DNA of 64,000 bases from Datnioides undecimradiatus. Taxonomy: Eukaryota > Chordata > Actinopteri > Lobotiformes > Datnioididae. Position 1 is the stretch's first letter. The number at the start of each line of letters is the position of its first letter. This document shows, piece after piece, positions 35,159 to 42,075 of this stretch. The stretch is from assembly GCA_008933995.1 (NCBI GenBank), contig WARS01000013.1, positions 15,999,806 through 16,063,805 on the forward strand. The letters run 5' to 3'. A program made the position numbers and the translations under genes. The notes under the pieces are model-generated. The model ran no database searches and had not been told where the DNA came from. It worked only from the letters and a program-made list of their open reading frames with translations.

Positions 35159-38100
35159 ACATACACACAGGTTAGCAAACCAGTCCTCGACAACGTGCAG
35201 AACTGTCTTAAGATCGAAGTGTCTGACATCACTATTACACTTTCAGCCAGGTGAGTGTCTGACTACCAAATCCTTGAAATGAATATTGTCAGTTTGTCAA
35301 CAACTGGATCAAGACTTTTCACTCCTGTTAGACTCCTGTTGTTTAAAAAGACAACTCTAGATGATCTGTACGTATACTGGTTGTGACTGTCTGCCGGTTT
35401 CTCTCTTCAGTTCAGTTGGAGAGAGGGAAGACTGGTTCCATACACTGAGTCGAGCCATAGCAGACCATGCCGCCGGGCTTTGTACATTTGGTGGACCGTG
35501 CAGTGAGGTAACAAGAGAAAAACTGAAAAATAAAATCCCTACGGTAACCACAAGAGATAACAGCAATAACTCCTAGATTAGTTACAATAAGTTTTTACTT
35601 GTGAAAATATTCCAACAAAATTCTGCTATTTTCCTTTAACTAATAGTAATAATTAGGCGTGTTTTTCCAGCTTCTGTCTGCCACATATTAACACACAGTA
35701 ACATCTGTCTCACCTTGTCCGATGTGTTGTATGTGTCCACAGGCCCGTGAGAAGTTGTGGATGGCTCTGGGTGAGGCCGCTCCGGTGCTGGTCCCAGTTT
35801 CTCATGTGATGATGTGCATGAACTGCACATCCGACTTCAGCCTCACACTGAGACGACACCACTGCAACGCTTGTGGGAAGGTCAGATACATAGACAGCTT
35901 GTTTATAATCAGTCTATACTACAGTTTTGTTTTACTGTAATTTGTTTCACCCTTTCAGTTAAATTTCAGGAGATCAGGAACTGGATGTTGTCTATCTGTG
36001 GTTTGTAAATCTTCTTTTCTTTATGTGTCTCCGAGCAGGTGGTGTGTCGTGCTTGCTCCAGGAATAGATACCCACTGAAGTACCTCAAAGACAGATTGGC
36101 CAAAGTGTGTGACCACTGCTATGCCGAACTCAGGAAAAGAGGTGAATTCTACCTTTCTGTTTGTAAAAGTATCTCACTTTTGGGGAAGAGAAATGTTTTG
36201 CTGTTCTTCGTCTTTGATATGGTTTTAACTGTGTGCATGTGTGTGCACATCTGTAGGTGGCAGCGTGTCGGGGGCGTGCGGTAACTCCAGTCCTCGGACT
36301 CACCGTGCCAGCCGTCCCCTTTCTGCTGTTTTCCAGAGTCTGCAGCCCCCAAGTTTGTGGAAGAGTAGGAAGAGCATGTCATCTCTGAACCAGGTGAACC
36401 ACACCTCCTGTCTGCCATCTGTTTGACATGTTGTCATTTAAAGGGCCACTGTTGATCACAATGCATCATACATGCACACCCAATAATTCAATATCAGGCT
36501 TTCATTCTTGGTTTGATTGAGTTTAACATTTGAAAACACACCCTGTTTCAGCGTATACTTACCTGCTGTTGTACTATTGTACTGACATTATAGACTTCGA
36601 GTCTATAGGTCTCTCTCTGGTGGTCTGGTTATTCAGTAATTCAATAAAGTTCCCTGACCGGGAATCGAACCCGGGCCGCGGCGGTGAGAGCGCCGAATCC
36701 TAACCACTAGACCACCAGGGAGGTGCTTGCATGTGTTGAAACTCGTTTAGTGGAATGACTGACATGTGGCAGCTGATGGGCTGTCGAACAGCTGCCAGTA
36801 GTGCTCACTGTCTGCTTTTATCAACCCTTTATGGCTTTGCTGTACTAGGTAAAATTATGTTACAAGATATTCCAATGACATTATCCAGTCCCACTATCTG
36901 CATGTGTGCAATAATTTGATTTGATTCAGTTTTATTGTCGTTGTGCAGAGTGCAGGTTAGAACCTAATGAAATGCAGTTAGCGTCTAAACTGAGCAGCAA
37001 AAAGGAAAGTGTTGTTTAAAGGTGCAGGTATAAGTTCTTGCTACAGCATTAGATGAGCTCTTTCTTACAGGTTGTACAGTATTATTACATGATATACAGT
37101 GGAAAGTATATTTACAGTATGTATGTGAGTATAATGTATCAATATGGACTTATATGTATCTAATGTGTTCTGCCTTTTATCAGGTGGCACTTGCCGTGGA
37201 GGGCTCCACCATGAGCGGCAGCCTGCATCGCAGGAAGAAGAGCAAGAGAAAGTGGAAGCGGCTGTGGTTCCTCCTCAAAGACAAGGTGCTCTACACCTTC
37301 ACAGCCCGTGAGGTGAGGGGGCACAGAGTCTCCCACACCAGCCCCAAAACTGTCACACACTATCATGATCACTCACTCACAGAGGCATTTCCTCACAAGC
37401 TTTGTCTAACCTGTTTTCTTCTTCCACATCCATCCAGTGCAGTACAGAGCTGTTTAACACTCACATTTTCACTGTTCAGTCTTTCCTCCCGGGCACAACA
37501 CTTCGTGTGACTAATGAAGGGATTCTCTGTGCTCTCTCTGTTTCTCTTGAGAAGTACGCATCTGCATTTTCAACTGCTTTGTTTTCCTTGAAGCATGAAA
37601 CATTTGTTATTTGCATATTGCTGCTGGGAGCAAGGTTGGTGTTTTTAACTTTTGTGCTTGCATTTGATGTCCTCAATCTGCTTTCTTCAGGATAAAGTGG
37701 CTTCAGAGAGTCTACCTCTGCAGGGCTTCACTGTCAAACTAACAGAGAGGCCAGAGGGAGAGGAAAGCAGCAACGTGTTCCACCTCTACCACAAGAAGAC
37801 CCTGTACTATACTTTCAGGGCTGATGACCAACACACTGCACGCAGGTCAGATATAGATGAGATAATGGCTTTTATTTTTAAATTGGAGCTGAGGTTTCTG
37901 TTAAAAGCTCATTCCCTGACCGGGAATCGAACCCGGGCCGCGGCGGTGAGAGCGCCGAATCCTAACCACTAGACCACCAGGGAGGTGTAATTACCTTCTG
38001 TAGTTGGCATGTCTGGTATGTCTGACAGCAGGCAGGGTGGATCGGTTGTCTAAGGTGTGGTGAACAGCACTTTGTTAATGACTGTTTAATCTATGGAGGA

Positions 38101-39503
38101 AGTGATAGTGATAGTGCCTCCATTAGGGTTGATACTATTTGATGCTATTCATTTATCTTGTTTATCTTATTTATTAGGACCTAAAATACTACTAGGGGGT
38201 CATTCATGTCTTATATCTACTTTTGTGTTTTCACTTTATATTTTAGTTGTTTATTTGATCATCACATGTACCCTTACCTGTAGATGTTTTGGTACTAATA
38301 AATGTGACAGTCGTGACAGATATAAATATGTGGGTATTTGTGGAACTCCTATACAACTGGAAACCAAGTTGGCAGAACATGTTTATTAAAGGAAATTAGC
38401 TCAGTTTATCTCTTTCTTATTAAAGTGACCTGCTCAAACATTTTTAAACCTGTAATTGCTGTCAGCCTTATTATCTCAGGGTTTTCCTGCCGATCCAGAT
38501 GATCAAAGGTCCATATATTTATACATATGCATGGTAGCATGTTATTTTCAGCCAAGAAACCAAGAAACCAACCAGGCTGATATATTAGCCAATGTTAGCT
38601 TGTTGCAGATGTATCTGTTTTGTAGTATATGTCTGCAGGTAAGCAACAAGAAATTGGATCACAGATATTTCAAACTGGTTTTGACGCCATCATTTCATTA
38701 TTTGGCCACCAGAGACCACTGATAAGTAGATTTTCTATGGATTGTCCCATAAAATATGTGTCTCAATCACAAGTTGAAAAAAGTCCAGAAGGATCTGTAT
38801 CAAGATTATTTGAATACTAACTGATCATATATATTGTTTTTATTTTTGAAACATAGATCTTATAAAAATATTAATATTGGTGCTGTGGTCAAAATCGAGT
38901 GTCAGTCAAGCTAAAGTTTTAAGTAAATTATATGTGTGAAACAGAGCGATGGTAGCATTGCTGTATTTAACTACAAAGCAAATGTTTTTAAAAGGTCTTT
39001 GTATGTTTTCTGTGTAACTATAGCTGCGGAATAATTATGGTGTAGTAAAAAGTATGATTTTGCCTTAGAAAATTTGTCATGAAATGGAAATATTCATGTT
39101 ATATACTTGTATACTTGTACTTATATATGTACTACTATATCGCAGATTCCTCAAATTTGTACTTTAATACAGCACTTGAGTAAATATTCTCAGTCTCCTG
39201 CCCCTGTTAAGCTCCAAAACCACTGAATTCTTCATTTCCCACAAAGTAATAGTATCTGTTTACGAGACCGTCCCTGAGTAGTAAAAGCCAACATGTTCAA
39301 ACTCGTATATGATCTGCTAAAAATGTGTAGTCCCTGAAGCCCAGGCACAACTGAGAAGACACTATACAAAGAAAAATAATCTTGTCATGTACAATCAGTG
39401 ACATGGGCCTTTAAGTGTCAGACTAACGTCTGTAACCTCTTATGTTTTCTTTTCCTTGTGTTTCAGATGGGTCAATGCGATGGAGGAGGCCACTGTTTTA
39501 TAG
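10730..39503 (+). CDS. fgd5: FGD5: FYVE, RhoGEF and PH domain-containing protein 5 (spliced, 21 exons)
   Basis: FGD5 is a guanine nucleotide exchange factor that activates Cdc42; in vertebrates it acts in endothelium and blood stem cells, in VEGF/PI3K signalling. The exons join at 10730-10739, 12712-15436, 20647-20764, 21744-21802, 22193-22223, 24967-25118, 25984-26140, 30344-30434, 30916-30966, 31184-31242, 31974-32045, 32234-32302, 34954-35037, 35171-35250, 35411-35507, 35743-35880, 36039-36141, 36257-36393, 37184-37312, 37691-37845 and 39467-39503. All introns are GT-AG and all phases agree, giving about 1517 residues (human about 1460). Order: SH3-ligand-like proline stretch (38-50), acidic disordered region, basic patch (720-741), tyrosine motifs (845, 855, 890), DH (about 955-1150), PH (about 1176-1275), FYVE (about 1308-1366), PH (about 1419-1514). 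The start at 10730 is the first ATG after an in-frame TGA at 10718-10720; ATG 12786 is the alternative. Strong remembered matches to human FGD5 rule out FGD1-4 and FGD6. Confidence 0.93.
10740..12711 (+). other. fgd5 intron 1
   Basis: AT-rich intron, about 2.0 kb, from donor gttagt to acceptor tttttgcacag. It holds GT-rich (about 11620-11665) and GA-rich (about 11993-12030) simple sequence, and no coding segment or RNA gene that I recognise. Confidence 0.55.
12712..15436 (+). CDS. fgd5: fgd5 exon 2: giant exon encoding the disordered N-terminal half
   Basis: The exon encodes residues 4-911. The open frame runs back past 12771 (a GTG) to the acceptor at 12711. It contains the proline motif GPKPPVAPKPRP (38-49), a long Asp/Glu-rich stretch, a segment closely like human FGD5 around SGKVPGYVPETVPEETG, the SSGSFSQR and DIPPPFDLAYITKRPVTKS segments, a basic patch KKKKSSFKRF, the LTKPRSISFPSADTSDYENI region and GYVDM. 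It ends gaaag|gtaaaa, two bases into a serine codon completed by exon 3. Confidence 0.95.
15437..20646 (+). other. fgd5 intron 2
   Basis: A 5.2 kb intron. It holds a GC-richer island at about 18150-18430 with a DR5 nuclear-receptor element, and simple GT stretches near 17140 and 19705. I see no exon that would fit the 2-base phase before 20647. Long open frames here (for example 20288-20646) are chance readings. Confidence 0.6.
18240..18256 (+). promoter_or_regulatory. Perfect DR5 retinoic-acid-type response element
   Basis: AGGTCA-TTGCC-AGGTCA is two perfect half-sites in direct repeat with a five-base spacer, the classical RAR/RXR arrangement. It lies inside a GC-richer patch of fgd5 intron 2, next to GGAGGAAGTG (ETS-like, 18264-18273). 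The match is exact; function is inference. Confidence 0.45.
20647..20764 (+). CDS. fgd5: fgd5 exon 3: linker to the DH domain
   Basis: Acceptor cctggacag, donor gtgaga. Residues 912-951, starting SAYTEPFP as in human FGD5 and ending in an acidic stretch (SEEEDGAAEQSYDRQ) that leads into the DH domain. Confidence 0.9.
21744..21802 (+). CDS. fgd5: fgd5 exon 4: start of DH domain
   Basis: Residues 952-971, IDGRSRAFYVAKELVDSERL, the first DH helix (conserved region 1). Acceptor tcaaccag, donor gtgagc. Confidence 0.9.
22193..22223 (+). CDS. fgd5: fgd5 exon 5: DH domain micro-exon
   Basis: A 31-base exon encoding HINALKHLQE (972-981). Acceptor gtttctcag, donor gtaaga; its phase fits both neighbours, and human FGD5 has the matching segment. 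Confidence 0.88.
24967..25118 (+). CDS. fgd5: fgd5 exon 6: DH domain
   Basis: Residues 982-1032, from DFRSAVTEAEGEEGE to LTELEERISQW. Acceptor tcatgcag, donor gtaaga. The tryptophan codon is split with exon 7. Confidence 0.92.
25532..25665. repeat. Dispersed teleost repeat, fold-back copy A
   Basis: Arm 25532-25560 (gcagctagccagttagctta and on) and arm 25632-25665 are partial reverse complements around the core TTAGCTTAGC, separated by about 70 bases that include ACTGGAAACAGG. The left arm and ACTGGAAACAGG resemble a repeat I know to be common in percomorph introns. A segment at about 25700-25720 (CTCATCTAACTCTCGACAGG) also belongs to that family. It lies in fgd5 intron 6; class unknown. Confidence 0.6.
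25984..26140 (+). CDS. fgd5: fgd5 exon 7: DH domain
   Basis: Residues 1032-1084, EESQRVIDVILSRREDF through ASIVKKFE, a middle DH segment. Acceptor cacgtgtag, donor gtaagc. Confidence 0.92.
29103..29124 (+). repeat. Poly-G tract (G22)
   Basis: Twenty-two consecutive G residues in fgd5 intron 7. It could form a G-quadruplex in the sense transcript; the true length is uncertain because such runs sequence badly. Confidence 0.9.
29333..29370 (+). repeat. (TG)19 microsatellite
   Basis: Uninterrupted TG dinucleotide array of about 38 bases in fgd5 intron 7. Confidence 0.95.
29606..29645 (+). repeat. (TG)20 microsatellite
   Basis: Uninterrupted TG array of about 40 bases in fgd5 intron 7, about 235 bases after the previous one, with a further imperfect GT stretch at 29459-29515 between them. 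Confidence 0.95.
30307..30343 (+). repeat. TG-rich tract forming the exon 8 splice acceptor
   Basis: An imperfect TG repeat with TCTG interruptions ends directly in tgtttgcag before exon 8. UG repeats at this position bind TDP-43 and CELF proteins in other genes, so exon 8 use may depend on tract length (inference). Confidence 0.7.
30344..30434 (+). CDS. fgd5: fgd5 exon 8: DH domain
   Basis: Residues 1085-1115, TRSPEEAEVPLKHQLLQVIV through MLLT. The acceptor lies in a TG-rich tract; donor gtaaca. The LQYRMLLTDYL stretch across exons 8-9 is the conserved last DH helix region. Confidence 0.92.
30916..30966 (+). CDS. fgd5: fgd5 exon 9: end of DH domain
   Basis: Residues 1115-1132, DYLNNLSPDSKEYEDTQ, very close to human FGD5. 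Acceptor tcctccag, donor gtaaac. Confidence 0.92.
31184..31242 (+). CDS. fgd5: fgd5 exon 10: DH C-terminal helix
   Basis: Residues 1132-1151, AALVIVSEVADQANDNLKQG. Acceptor gtgttgcag, donor gtaagt. Confidence 0.92.
31974..32045 (+). CDS. fgd5: fgd5 exon 11: DH-PH linker
   Basis: Twenty-four codons (1152-1175), ENLLRLVHIEYSVKGKRDLL then KPGR. Acceptor cccccctcag, donor gtgagc; phase 0 at both ends. Confidence 0.92.
32234..32302 (+). CDS. fgd5: fgd5 exon 12: start of first PH domain
   Basis: Twenty-three codons (1176-1198): MFVKEGTLMKVSKKSRQPRH then LFL, strands 1-2 of the PH fold with the basic loop expected to face phosphoinositides. Acceptor tttggcag, donor gtacta. Confidence 0.92.
32303..34953 (+). 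other. fgd5 intron 12
   Basis: A 2.65 kb intron holding repeat copy B, a GGT/GGA-rich G-rich stretch at about 33485-33535, and a CT/GA-rich zone. No coding segment is missing between exons 12 and 13. Confidence 0.6.
32517..32876. repeat. Dispersed teleost repeat, fold-back copy B
   Basis: Arms at about 32517-32556 (with AATTAGCTTAGCTTACC) and 32834-32876 are imperfect reverse complements around about 280 bases. TTGCCAAGAGTTAGAT at about 32463 and GCCTGGCTCTGTTAG near 32578 match the same percomorph repeat family as copy A. More diverged and longer than copy A. Confidence 0.55.
34954..35037 (+). CDS. fgd5: fgd5 exon 13: first PH domain
   Basis: Twenty-eight codons (1199-1226), MNDIMLYTYPQQDGKYRLKN then TLSLSGMK, close to human FGD5. 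Acceptor ttttgatcag, donor gtacag. Confidence 0.93.
35118..35170 (+). repeat. (CA)n microsatellite ending at the exon 14 acceptor
   Basis: About 36 bases of uninterrupted CA followed by ATACACAC units end exactly in acacacag, the 3' splice site of fgd5 exon 14. There is no ordinary pyrimidine tract. CA repeats bind hnRNP L, so this exon may be conditionally spliced (inference). Confidence 0.9.
35171..35250 (+). CDS. fgd5: fgd5 exon 14: first PH domain
   Basis: Residues 1227-1253, VSKPVLDNVQNCLKIEVSDI then TITLSA. The acceptor is embedded in a CA microsatellite; donor gtgagt. Length 80 bases, so skipping would shift the frame. Confidence 0.92.
35411..35507 (+). CDS. fgd5: fgd5 exon 15: end of first PH domain
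   Basis: Residues 1253-1285, SSVGEREDWFHTLSRAIADH and on; the EREDWF..L tryptophan is the invariant PH C-terminal helix residue. Acceptor ctcttcag, donor gtaaca. Confidence 0.92.
35743..35880 (+). CDS. fgd5: fgd5 exon 16: FYVE zinc finger, first half
   Basis: Residues 1286-1331. CMNC...CNAC with LRRHHCNACGK gives the first zinc ligands and the basic FYVE motif that binds PI3P. The N-terminal WxxD signature of classical FYVE domains is not present. Acceptor gtccacag, donor gtcaga. Confidence 0.94.
36039..36141 (+). CDS. fgd5: fgd5 exon 17: FYVE zinc finger, second half
   Basis: Residues 1332-1366, VVCRACSRNRYPLKYL then KDRLAKVCDHCYAELRKR, giving the remaining four cysteines and the KVC motif. 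Acceptor gagcag, donor gtgaat. Confidence 0.94.
36257..36393 (+). CDS. fgd5: fgd5 exon 18: FYVE-PH2 linker
   Basis: Residues 1366-1411, Ser/Arg-rich linker (GGSVSGACGNSSPRTHRASR, then LSAVFQSLQPPSLWKSRK). SAVFQS matches human FGD5. Acceptor tctgtag, donor gtgaac. Confidence 0.9.
36650..36721 (-). tRNA. tRNA-Glu (anticodon CTC), copy 1
   Basis: The 72-base minus-strand sequence folds into a full cloverleaf. The anticodon stem CGGCG/CGCCG carries loop CTCTCAC (anticodon CTC, reading GAG), and the T stem CCGGG/CCCGG holds TTCGATT. The A box TGGTCTAGTGG and B box GGTTCGATTCC are intact. No intron, and no encoded CCA, as expected. It lies antisense in fgd5 intron 18. Downstream there is only TTT at once, with no T4 within about 110 bases, so termination may be poor. 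Confidence 0.95.
36905..37140 (+). repeat. Probable dispersed teleost repeat remnant
   Basis: TTTTATTGTCGTTGTGCAGA at about 36930 and the nearby AATGCAGTTAGCGTCTAA, followed by TACAGTAT-rich sequence to about 37135, resemble a common fish interspersed repeat that I know by eye. It lies in fgd5 intron 18, between the tRNA gene and exon 19. Class not determined. Confidence 0.45.
37184..37312 (+). CDS. fgd5: fgd5 exon 19: start of second PH domain
   Basis: Forty-three codons (1412-1454): VALAVEGSTMSGSLHRRKKS, then KRKWKRLWFLLKDKVLYTF. The S-G-x-L...W..LWF..K signature marks PH strands 1-3, with a strongly basic first loop. Acceptor ttttatcag, donor gtgagg. Confidence 0.93.
37691..37845 (+). CDS. 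fgd5: fgd5 exon 20: second PH domain
   Basis: Residues 1455-1506, DKVASESLPLQGFTVKLTER through FHLYHKKTLYYTFRADDQHT. Acceptor ctttcttcag, donor gtcaga. The tRNA copy 2 begins 67 bases downstream. Confidence 0.93.
37912..37983 (-). tRNA. tRNA-Glu (anticodon CTC), copy 2
   Basis: All 72 bases are identical to copy 1, with intact A and B boxes and full cloverleaf pairing. It is antisense in fgd5 intron 20. A T4 Pol III terminator (AAAA on the + strand, 37903-37906) follows six bases after the tRNA 3' end, so this copy has the expected gene architecture. Confidence 0.96.
39045..39195. repeat. Remnant of a hAT-like MITE
   Basis: TGTAGTAAAAAGTATGATTT at about 39041 and CTCAAATTTGTACTTTAATA near 39151, followed by CAGCACTTGAGTAAAT, belong to the same 'ACTTAAGTAAAAGTA' fish family as the fuller copy near 46.9 kb. 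Ends are not preserved. It lies in fgd5 intron 20. Confidence 0.5.
39467..39503 (+). CDS. fgd5: fgd5 exon 21: C-terminus and stop
   Basis: Completes RWVNAMEEATVL then TAG at 39501-39503. Human FGD5 ends with a closely similar RWIEAMEDASVL. Acceptor ttgtgtttcag. The exon continues as 3' UTR. Confidence 0.93.
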
Positions 39504-41085
39504 CACCTGCTCACATAGGTGAGCACGCCCTGCTGTCCGTGACTGCTAGAACTCCTCTGTGGAGCACAACATAGCTACCTGCTGCATCTGAACTCACACC
39601 ATCAGTAAGGATTCATCACATCTAACCTGTTGTGGAATATCCCGGCGACAGTTTAATCACAAGGAGGATCTCTGTCGAGGCTGCCACCCAGTGGTATAGG
39701 GAGGTAAAAATAAGGGAGCTGGAGCTACTGTGTGGAAAGGAGAAGTGGAAACCTCTTGTTGGAGTTAAAGTATGAAAGATTGCCAATGATCCAGCCGAGT
39801 TCACAAGAGCTCTGACCTTTAGGAGCTGCTTGACAGAGAAGACAACAGTTTATTCTCTTTGTTTCCTCTTTTCATAGAGATAATCATAGGGATTAGTTTT
39901 TTCTGACTTTTCACTGGATTATTAAACTACCCTTTTGGTTCTGCAGGAGAAGAATGTCACACACACTTCATTTTTATGCACGAGACAGTTGCAGCCTGTG
40001 TTCTGTGATGGGTGTAACACATTGCAAAAATACTGAAAACAAACTTAACTCCATTGTAGTATTCGCAGCTAGTAAAAGAGAAAATATTGGTCACCGTTTT
40101 AGAGAGATATTTGATATTCTGAATATATATGTGAAGTATACACTGCAGATATCAAAGTGAATTATATGACTTGTTTGTATAGAAATGATGTTACATGATG
40201 TTCTGAGTAAGAGGTCATTTTAATCACCATGGTGTGTGTATATTATATTTGTTGTGGAGTGTTACTCTTGTATTGAACCTACAAAGCTATGAAATGACCC
40301 TCAGCATGACAACCACTCTGCAGCATCTCTAGAGGGATGACCACTTTGTATTTAGATCAGTAGGTGTTGACAAGTTCATACAGTTCTAAAGTGCCAATTG
40401 ATTTTTTTCCAGTTGAATGCAGTGCAATTTGCAATTGATGATGATGATGTGCCTGAAATGAAATTGTAGTCCTAGTTTGTCTTTTGTTATCACAGTACTG
40501 TACTACTCTCATGTCTCCAGAAGGGATCTTGATTACATTTGCTTTTTATCTACTCTTATATACTTTAGTATTATGAACAGTTCAGTTAAAGTCCAGCAAT
40601 GTAAGAATATACTATTGTGCCACTTTTATTCATGCAGTTTTCAAGCTGTACAAACACTGCTGGATAAAATTAAACAGAACGGAAACCGATGAAAATAAGC
40701 CATTGTCATACTACCTGCAAACTGTCAGTGTCATCTGAGCTGCTCGTGTCGTCAGAAGGAGGGAGAACACTGGAGTTTCACTCTTCTCAACCACTTCTGC
40801 ATATTCAAAAGTCAGACATGCATAGTTTCTTTTAAATAACCTACCTAAAGGCATTATCTGCTCCATTCAGAAAGCAGCTGTACTACATGTGATCTTCCAA
40901 ACTGTCAAATTACATTATTTCAAAAGCACACATTTGTTCATCAAGTACTGTTCAGCTTTTCTACTGGTTTCCTATGTGCCATAACTATATAGTGTTATCA
41001 TGGATTGTACCTCTTGCATATAGTGCATTGTAAATGTTAATGTATATAGATACACATAAAAATAAACTCCTTTAAAAAGTTTTCT
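39504..41085 (+). other. fgd5: fgd5 3' UTR
   Basis: About 1.6 kb of AT-rich sequence from the stop to just past the poly(A) signal AATAAA at 41061-41066. The end is estimated. I see no competing open frame of note; a short GAT repeat lies near 40440. Confidence 0.6.
41061..41066 (+). terminator. Canonical poly(A) signal AATAAA for fgd5
   Basis: First clear AATAAA after the fgd5 stop codon on the + strand; cleavage is expected 10-30 bases on. Further AATAAA copies lie at about 41171 and 41176, the latter inside a hairpin. Confidence 0.6.
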
Positions 41086-41175
41086 TCATGTGCTGTCAAG
41101 GTGCACTGTTGTGCTGCCATTTTTATGACGATAGGAATATAAAATATATGCTTGATAAAATATAATATATAATAA

Positions 41176-41212
41176 AATAAAGAAACTGATCACATGAATC
41201 AGTTTCTTTATT
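41176..41212. repeat. Perfect 15-bp inverted repeat with AATAAA in both orientations
   Basis: AATAAAGAAACTGAT at 41176-41190 is followed, after the loop CACATGA, by its exact reverse complement at 41198-41212. A poly(A) hexamer is therefore present on each strand. It sits about 110 bases after the fgd5 poly(A) signal and abuts the left end of a MITE. Confidence 0.85.
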
Positions 41213-41636
41213 AACCCTTTAACTGCCCCACCAAGAAAAAAGCAATGAAAATATTTTTTGTTTGCATTTCTTATTCCCTTAGCTCACTAATAACCATAAT
41301 CTTTTTTTTTTTCAACAGCCCCCAGGGTTTTTAAAATATAAACCTCTACCAAATGGTCGAGATTTTACTTCATGGTTAAAGTGCCAAAAGTCATAGAAAC
41401 ACCAAAAACAGCAGAAAAAAAAATCATATATATATTTCTGGCAGTATGCTACAAAACATTGCTGTTTTTAATTTCAACAAGAGAAAATACTGCAAAAAAA
41501 TGAAACTTTTTCATTTTCACCTCATCTGTGCTGAGGTGCAACAGCACAAAATAATTAAGTTAGATCAATTTCTGATAATATGATACAGACTCAAAATGTG
41601 CTCTACCATGTGGTCGCACCGGGAGTTAAAGGGTTA
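41211..41636. mobile_element. piggyBac-like MITE
   Basis: The left end is TTAA-CCCTTTAACT at 41211-41224; the right end is AGTTAAAGGG-TTAT at 41624-41637. That gives 10-bp perfect terminal inverted repeats beginning CCC, with a TTAA target site (one side mutated to TTAT), the hallmarks of the piggyBac superfamily. The 400-base interior is AT-rich with no transposase frame. Confidence 0.6.
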
Positions 41637-41649
41637 TAAATTCCCTTGT

Positions 41650-42075
41650 ACAGCCAAGGCCAACCTCTTTACAATTCTACAATGTCATTTCAATGTCATG
41701 TCATAGGTACAACACAAGCAAAGATCTAGTAGGAAAAGTAATGCGGACAAGTGCTGGTAGGTCCAAGTTGTGACCAGGTAGTGCATTTTTTTGTTTGTGT
41801 GTTTGGGTGGTTTGGGGTTTGTTTGTTTTTATTAAGTGCTTGTTAGATATTTAGAAAACAATAGGGTCTTGAGCAGTTTCTTGAATGTTGTGAGTGATTC
41901 TGCAGAGTGAATGGAGTTTGGTGACTCATTCCGCCACTGGGGGATGACAGAGGAGAAGTGTCTAGCTCATGATTTTGGACCCCATTGTTATGTTGGGAAT
42001 GGAGATCTTTCATTCACTGAGCATAGAGAGTGAGATGGTGTGTAGACCTGGATGAGGGGGTTCAGGTAACCATAA
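41650..42075. repeat. Unclassified interspersed repeat remnant
   Basis: The stretch GAGTTTGGTGACTCATTCCG at about 41915 and GTGTAGACCTGGATGAGG near 42040 resemble a repeat seen widely in fish genomes. It has no intact frame, and I cannot name its class. Confidence 0.4.
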
